Shown: positions 60,593 to 64,000 of the stretch, one piece after another
Numbering within the stretch: position 1 is the first letter of the stretch
Layout: each line of letters starts with the position of its first letter
Assembly: GCF_900114015.1 (NCBI RefSeq)
Contig: NZ_FORN01000002.1
Span: forward strand, 1 to 64,000
Direction of reading: 5' to 3'
Length of the DNA stretch: 64,000 nucleotides
Source: Caulobacter sp. UNC279MFTsu5.1
Lineage (GTDB): Bacteria; Pseudomonadota; Alphaproteobacteria; Caulobacterales; Caulobacteraceae
Program-made: the position numbers and the translations under genes
The notes under the pieces: generated by a model
Seen by the model: only the letters and a program-made list of their open reading frames with translations
Told to the model about the DNA's origin: nothing
The model's database searches: none

Positions 60593-63040
60593 ATGCTCGA
60601 TCTTCGGGACTATGGCCGATCCGGCGCCCGGCTTTGCGACTATCTGCCGTGGGCGGCGCTCGTCGCCCCGGGTGTCGTGCTGAACAAGGATGGGGCCTTC
60701 CAGCGCACCGCCAGTTTCCGCGGGCCCGACCTCGACGCGGCCGGGGACGGGGAGGTGGCCGCCGTCGCCGCGCGGGTCAACAGCGCCCTGCGTCGGTTCG
60801 GCTCCGGCTGGGCGCTCTTCGTCGAGGCCCGCCGCGATCCGGCCATGGCCTATCCCGACAGCGTCTTTCCCGATCCCGTCTCGGCGCTGGTCGATCACGA
60901 GCGTCGCGCCGCCTTCCTCGAGGAGGGGGCGCATTTCGAAAGCCGCTACTACCTGACCCTGGTCTACCAGGCGCCGGCGGACCAGACCGGATGGCTCGCC
61001 GGTCTCTTCGTCGAGGGGCGAACCCAGGCGAGCACCGACTGGCGGGCCGAGCTGACCGGCTTCATCGACCGCACCAACCGGCTGCTGGCGCTGATCGGGG
61101 CGATCACGCCGCACGCGGCGTGGCTCGACGATGCGCAGACCCTGGCCTTCCTGCATGGGGCGGTCACGTCCCGCCGCCAGGCCGTCCGCGTCCCTGAGTT
61201 TCCGATCGCGCTGGACGGGCTCGTCGCCACCGAACCGCTCGACGGCGGCCTCGAACCGCGCCTGGGGGCGGCGCACCTGCGGGTGATGACCCTCGTGGGG
61301 TTTCCGTCGGCGACCACGCCGGGGATCCTCGACGAGCTCAATCGTCTGGCCTTCGCCTATCGCTGGACGACCCGGGCGATCTTTCTCGACAAGGCCCAGG
61401 CCCAGGGCCTCCTGGCCAAGATCCGGCGTCAGTGGTTCGCCAAGCGCAAGTCGGTCGCCGCCCTCCTGCAGGAGGCCCTGACCCAGCAGCCGGCGGCGCT
61501 CGTCGACAATGACGCGGCCAACAAGGCGACCGAAGCGGACCTGGCCCTCCAGGACCTCGGCGGGGACGCGGTCGCCTATGCCTTCGTCACCACCAGCCTG
61601 GTGGTCTGGGACGAGGACCCCGCGCGGGCCAACACCAAGCTGGCCCTGGCCGAGAAGGTCATCACCGGACGCGACTTCACGGTGGTGCGCGAGCGGGTTG
61701 GGGCGGTGGAGGCCTGGCTCGGCTCCTTGCCCGGCCAGGTCTACGCGAACGTTCGCCAGCCGCCGCTGTCGACCCTGAACCTGGCGCACATGGCGCCGCT
61801 GTCGGCGGTGTGGGCAGGGCCCGAGCGCAACGCTCATCTGGCCGGTCCGCCGCTGCTCATGGCGCGCACCGAGGGCTCCACGCCCTTTCGGCTTTCGCTG
61901 CATGTCGGCGATGTCGGTCACACCCTGATCGTCGGGCCCACCGGCGCCGGCAAGAGCACGCTTCTGGCCCTGATGGCCCTGCAGTTTCGGCGCTACGCCG
62001 GCGCCCGCGTCTTCGCGTTCGATTTCGGCGCCTCGATCCGCGCGGCCGCGCTCGGCATGGGCGGCGCCTTCCATGACCTGGGCGGGGCGCTGCGCGACGC
62101 CGAGCGGCCCGCCGTCGATCTCCAGCCCTTGGCGCTCATCGACGCCGAGAGCGAACGCGTCTGGGCGGCTGGCTGGATCGAGGCGATCCTCGTCCGCGAA
62201 GGCGTGTCGGCGACGCCAGCCGTGCGCGAGCATGTCTGGGCGGCGTTGCAAAGCCTGGCCAGCGCGCCGGCGCGCGAGCGGACGCTGTCGGGGTTTTGCG
62301 CCCTTCTGGCCAGCCGAGAGCTCAAGCACGCCCTGGCGCCATACTGCCTTGGCGGCGCGTTCGGCCGCTTGCTCGACGCCGAGCAGGAAACCCTCGGCGA
62401 GGCGCCCATCGAGGCGTTCGAGACCGAAGGTCTCCTGGGCACGGCCGCCGCGCCCGCGGTGCTGGCCTATCTCTTCCACCGGATCGAGCGACGGCTCGAC
62501 GGAAAGCCGACCCTGATCCTCGTCGACGAGGCCTGGCTCGCCTTGGCCGACGCGGCCTTCGGCGCTCAGCTGCAGACCTGGCTGGGGACAGTTCGCAAGA
62601 AGAACGGGTCGGTCGTCCTAACCACCCTGTCGCTCGTTCAGATCGAACAGAGCCCGATCGCCCATGCGGTCATCGAGCTGTGCCTGACCCGAATCTTCCT
62701 GCCCAACGCCTGGGCCCTGGATCCGATCGGTTCGGCCGCCTACCGCCGGTTTGGCCTGGGCGATCGCCAGATCGAGCTGATCGGCCGCGCCACCCCAAAG
62801 CGTGACTACTACGTCCAGTCGCGAGATGGCGAGCGCCTCTTCGAGCTGGGTCTGGGGCCCGTGGGCCTGGCCTTCACCGCCGCCGCCTCGAAGGCCGATC
62901 AGGCCCTGATGGCTCAGCTCCTGGCGGCGCGTCCGCCCGAGGGCTTCGCTGCGGCCTGGCTGCGCGCCCGCGGTCTCGACTGGGCCGCCGACCTTCTTCC
63001 GTCCCTCACGCCGCCGTCCTTCATCGAAGAGGAGCGCTGA
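60593..63040 (+). CDS. trbE: conjugal transfer ATPase TrbE (VirB4-like)
   Basis: An 815-residue VirB4-type ATPase. The N-terminal half (DYLPWAALVAPGVVLNKDGAFQRTASFRGPDL) is the CagE/VirB4 domain. Walker A is GPTGAGKSTLLALMALQF near residue 448, and Walker B is PTLILVDEAWLALAD near 640. Then TVRKKNGSVVLTTLSLVQIEQS, as in TrbE. It starts three bases after trbD. Confidence 0.95.
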   Translation: MLDLRDYGRSGARLCDYLPWAALVAPGVVLNKDGAFQRTASFRGPDLDAAGDGEVAAVAARVNSALRRFGSGWALFVEARRDPAMAYPDSVFPDPVSALVDHERRAAFLEEGAHFESRYYLTLVYQAPADQTGWLAGLFVEGRTQASTDWRAELTGFIDRTNRLLALIGAITPHAAWLDDAQTLAFLHGAVTSRRQAVRVPEFPIALDGLVATEPLDGGLEPRLGAAHLRVMTLVGFPSATTPGILDELNRLAFAYRWTTRAIFLDKAQAQGLLAKIRRQWFAKRKSVAALLQEALTQQPAALVDNDAANKATEADLALQDLGGDAVAYAFVTTSLVVWDEDPARANTKLALAEKVITGRDFTVVRERVGAVEAWLGSLPGQVYANVRQPPLSTLNLAHMAPLSAVWAGPERNAHLAGPPLLMARTEGSTPFRLSLHVGDVGHTLIVGPTGAGKSTLLALMALQFRRYAGARVFAFDFGASIRAAALGMGGAFHDLGGALRDAERPAVDLQPLALIDAESERVWAAGWIEAILVREGVSATPAVREHVWAALQSLASAPARERTLSGFCALLASRELKHALAPYCLGGAFGRLLDAEQETLGEAPIEAFETEGLLGTAAAPAVLAYLFHRIERRLDGKPTLILVDEAWLALADAAFGAQLQTWLGTVRKKNGSVVLTTLSLVQIEQSPIAHAVIELCLTRIFLPNAWALDPIGSAAYRRFGLGDRQIELIGRATPKRDYYVQSRDGERLFELGLGPVGLAFTAAASKADQALMAQLLAARPPEGFAAAWLRARGLDWAADLLPSLTPPSFIEEER

Positions 63041-63041
63041 C

Positions 63042-63740
63042 ATGCGCCTACGCCGCCGCCGTTTCCTGGCCGCCGCCATGCTGAGCCTGGCCCTGCCGGC
63101 CGCGCCAGCCCTGGCCCAATTCACGGTCTTCGATCCGACCAACTACGCCTCGAACGTGCTGCAGGCCGCCCGCGCGCTCGAGCAGATCAACAACCAGATC
63201 ACCGGCCTGCAAAACCAGGCGCAGATGCTGATCGGCCAGGCCAAGAACCTGGCCAGTCTGCCGTACTCGTCCCTGGCCGCCCTGCAGGGACAGATCGCCC
63301 GCACCCGCGCGCTCCTGGGGCAGGCTCAGCGCCTGGCTTACGACGTCGGCGCCATCCAGGCGGCCTTCACCCAAGCCTACGGCGCAGCGGGCGTGTCGGC
63401 GACCAACGCCGATCTCGTGGCCCGGGCCGACGCGCGCTGGGCCAATTCGGTGGCCGGGTTCGAGGACGCCCTAAAGGTTCAGGCCGGCGTGATCGGGGGG
63501 CTGGACGACACCACCGGCCAGATGTCGAGCCTGGTGACCGCCAGCCAAGGGGCGAGCGGGGCTTTGCAGGCCGCCCAAGCCGGCAACCAGCTCCTGGCCC
63601 TTCAGGCCCAGCAACTGACGGGCCTGACCGCCCTGGTCGCCGCCCAAGGCCGCGCCCAGGCCCTGGAGGCCGCCGATCGCGCCGCCGCGCGCGCCGACGC
63701 CAAGGCCCGCTTCGCGCGCTTCATGGGACGCCAGCCGTGA
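63042..63740 (+). CDS. trbJ: conjugal transfer protein TrbJ (VirB5-like)
   Basis: A 232-residue exported protein with signal peptide (LRRRRFLAAAMLSLALPAAPALAQ). The VirB5/TrbJ pattern follows: FDPTNYASNVLQAARALEQINNQITGLQNQAQMLIGQAKNLASLPYSSL, then helical repeats (ASQGASGALQAAQAGNQLLALQAQQLTGL). It is a minor pilus component. It starts one base after the trbE stop. Confidence 0.93.
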   Translation: MRLRRRRFLAAAMLSLALPAAPALAQFTVFDPTNYASNVLQAARALEQINNQITGLQNQAQMLIGQAKNLASLPYSSLAALQGQIARTRALLGQAQRLAYDVGAIQAAFTQAYGAAGVSATNADLVARADARWANSVAGFEDALKVQAGVIGGLDDTTGQMSSLVTASQGASGALQAAQAGNQLLALQAQQLTGLTALVAAQGRAQALEAADRAAARADAKARFARFMGRQP

Positions 63741-63970
63741 GGGCCGCCATCGTCTGGGGCCTGGTGCTCTGGATCATCATCGCCGCGGGCGTGGTCACCG
63801 CCCGTCATGCGCCGCCACGCGCCGTGGCCGCGAGCGCCGCCTCCGATCGCGATCCGACCCTGACACGGTGCCAGACCGCCGCCGTCCAGGACGGCGGAGG
63901 GGGCGATCCGGGCTGCCGAGCGGCCTGGCGCGCCGCGCGCGAGCACTTCTTCGGAAAGCCGGGCCGATGA
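63737..63970 (+). CDS. TrbK-like entry exclusion candidate
   Basis: A 77-residue protein with an N-terminal hydrophobic segment (IVWGLVLWIIIAAGVVTA). The periplasmic part has two cysteines (TRCQTA and PGCRAAWRAARE), the pattern of the small TrbK-type proteins between trbJ and trbL that block redundant transfer. GTG at 63737 overlaps the trbJ stop by four bases (gtga). Family membership is by position and layout. Confidence 0.75.
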   Translation: MRAAIVWGLVLWIIIAAGVVTARHAPPRAVAASAASDRDPTLTRCQTAAVQDGGGGDPGCRAAWRAAREHFFGKPGR

Positions 63971-64000
63971 ACGACATCGGCGTCATCGACACCTTTTTCG
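63967..64000 (+). CDS. trbL: TrbL (VirB6-like), 5' end only
   Basis: The gene starts at ATG 63967, overlapping the TrbK-like stop by four bases, and encodes MNDIGVIDTFF before the window ends. The start MNDIGVIDTF is typical of TrbL, the polytopic channel protein that follows trbJ and trbK. The rest is outside the window. Confidence 0.85.
   Translation, partial: MNDIGVIDTFF

Noticed and set aside
60077..62479. 800-aa minus-strand open frame opposite trbC-trbE
   Set aside because: It has no family motifs, is rich in Arg/Gly/Ala as antisense frames of GC-rich genes are, and lies wholly over well-supported trb genes.

Overview
This high-GC window looks like an alphaproteobacterial chromosome, most likely Caulobacter or a close relative. 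The reasons are a two-domain cold-shock protein, an NDUFS4-like complex I subunit, large TonB-dependent receptors with FecI/FecR pairs, and a Caulobacter-type lasso peptide cluster. The genus is inferred from gene content only.

Layout. (1) 1-2105 is core chromosome: tRNA-Glu, a double cold-shock protein, a DUF192 protein, tRNA-Pro, an NDUFS4-like protein and tRNA-Arg(TCT). (2) At the 3' end of tRNA-Arg a large serine recombinase starts what looks like an integrative and conjugative element (ICE). It fills the rest of the window and runs off the right edge inside trbL. (3) 3.7-10 kb is accessory ICE DNA: a FrnE-like oxidoreductase, a YjbR protein, a thermonuclease-like protein, two DUF736 genes plus a decayed inverted third copy, an ArdC-like antirestriction protein and an XRE regulator. 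(4) 10.3-20.9 kb is a lasso peptide cluster: a GntR regulator, two tandem precursors, a B protease, a C cyclase, an isopeptidase, a TonB receptor, FecR and an ECF sigma factor. (5) 21.0-28.8 kb is transfer control and DNA processing: an XRE regulator, a fused DUF6499-DUF2285 activator (FseA-like), an excisionase-like HTH protein, DUF2840, TraF, a lytic transglycosylase, a relaxase, the VirD4 coupling protein and a CopG protein.

(6) 28.8-49.2 kb is a defence island lying between the CopG gene and trbB, which are normally close neighbours. It holds two systems. The first has a GHKL ATPase, an unknown 402-aa protein, a C5 methyltransferase, a very large NERD-kinase-SF1 helicase fusion and an unknown 505-aa protein, with a Vsr nuclease beside it. 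The second has an Eco29kI-like GIY-YIG nuclease with its C5 methyltransferase and Vsr, a Z1 helicase, a second GIY-YIG nuclease and an HNH nuclease. (7) 49.2-52.6 kb is a second serine recombinase followed by two ParB-like genes. (8) 52.9-58.6 kb is a second sigma/FecR/winged-helix/TonB-receptor unit. (9) 59.0-64.0 kb resumes the conjugation pilus operon: trbB, C, D, E, J, a TrbK-like gene and the start of trbL.

How the parts work together. The recombinase at 2-3.7 kb would integrate and excise the element. The FseA-like and RdfS-like proteins probably switch on excision and the traF-relaxase operon, and the relaxase, VirD4 and Trb proteins carry out transfer. The cargo gives the host a peptide produced, taken up and opened by the same locus, and two layered anti-phage or anti-plasmid systems. 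The most promising undescribed system is the GHKL-ATPase/NERD-kinase-helicase locus at 30.6-41.7 kb.
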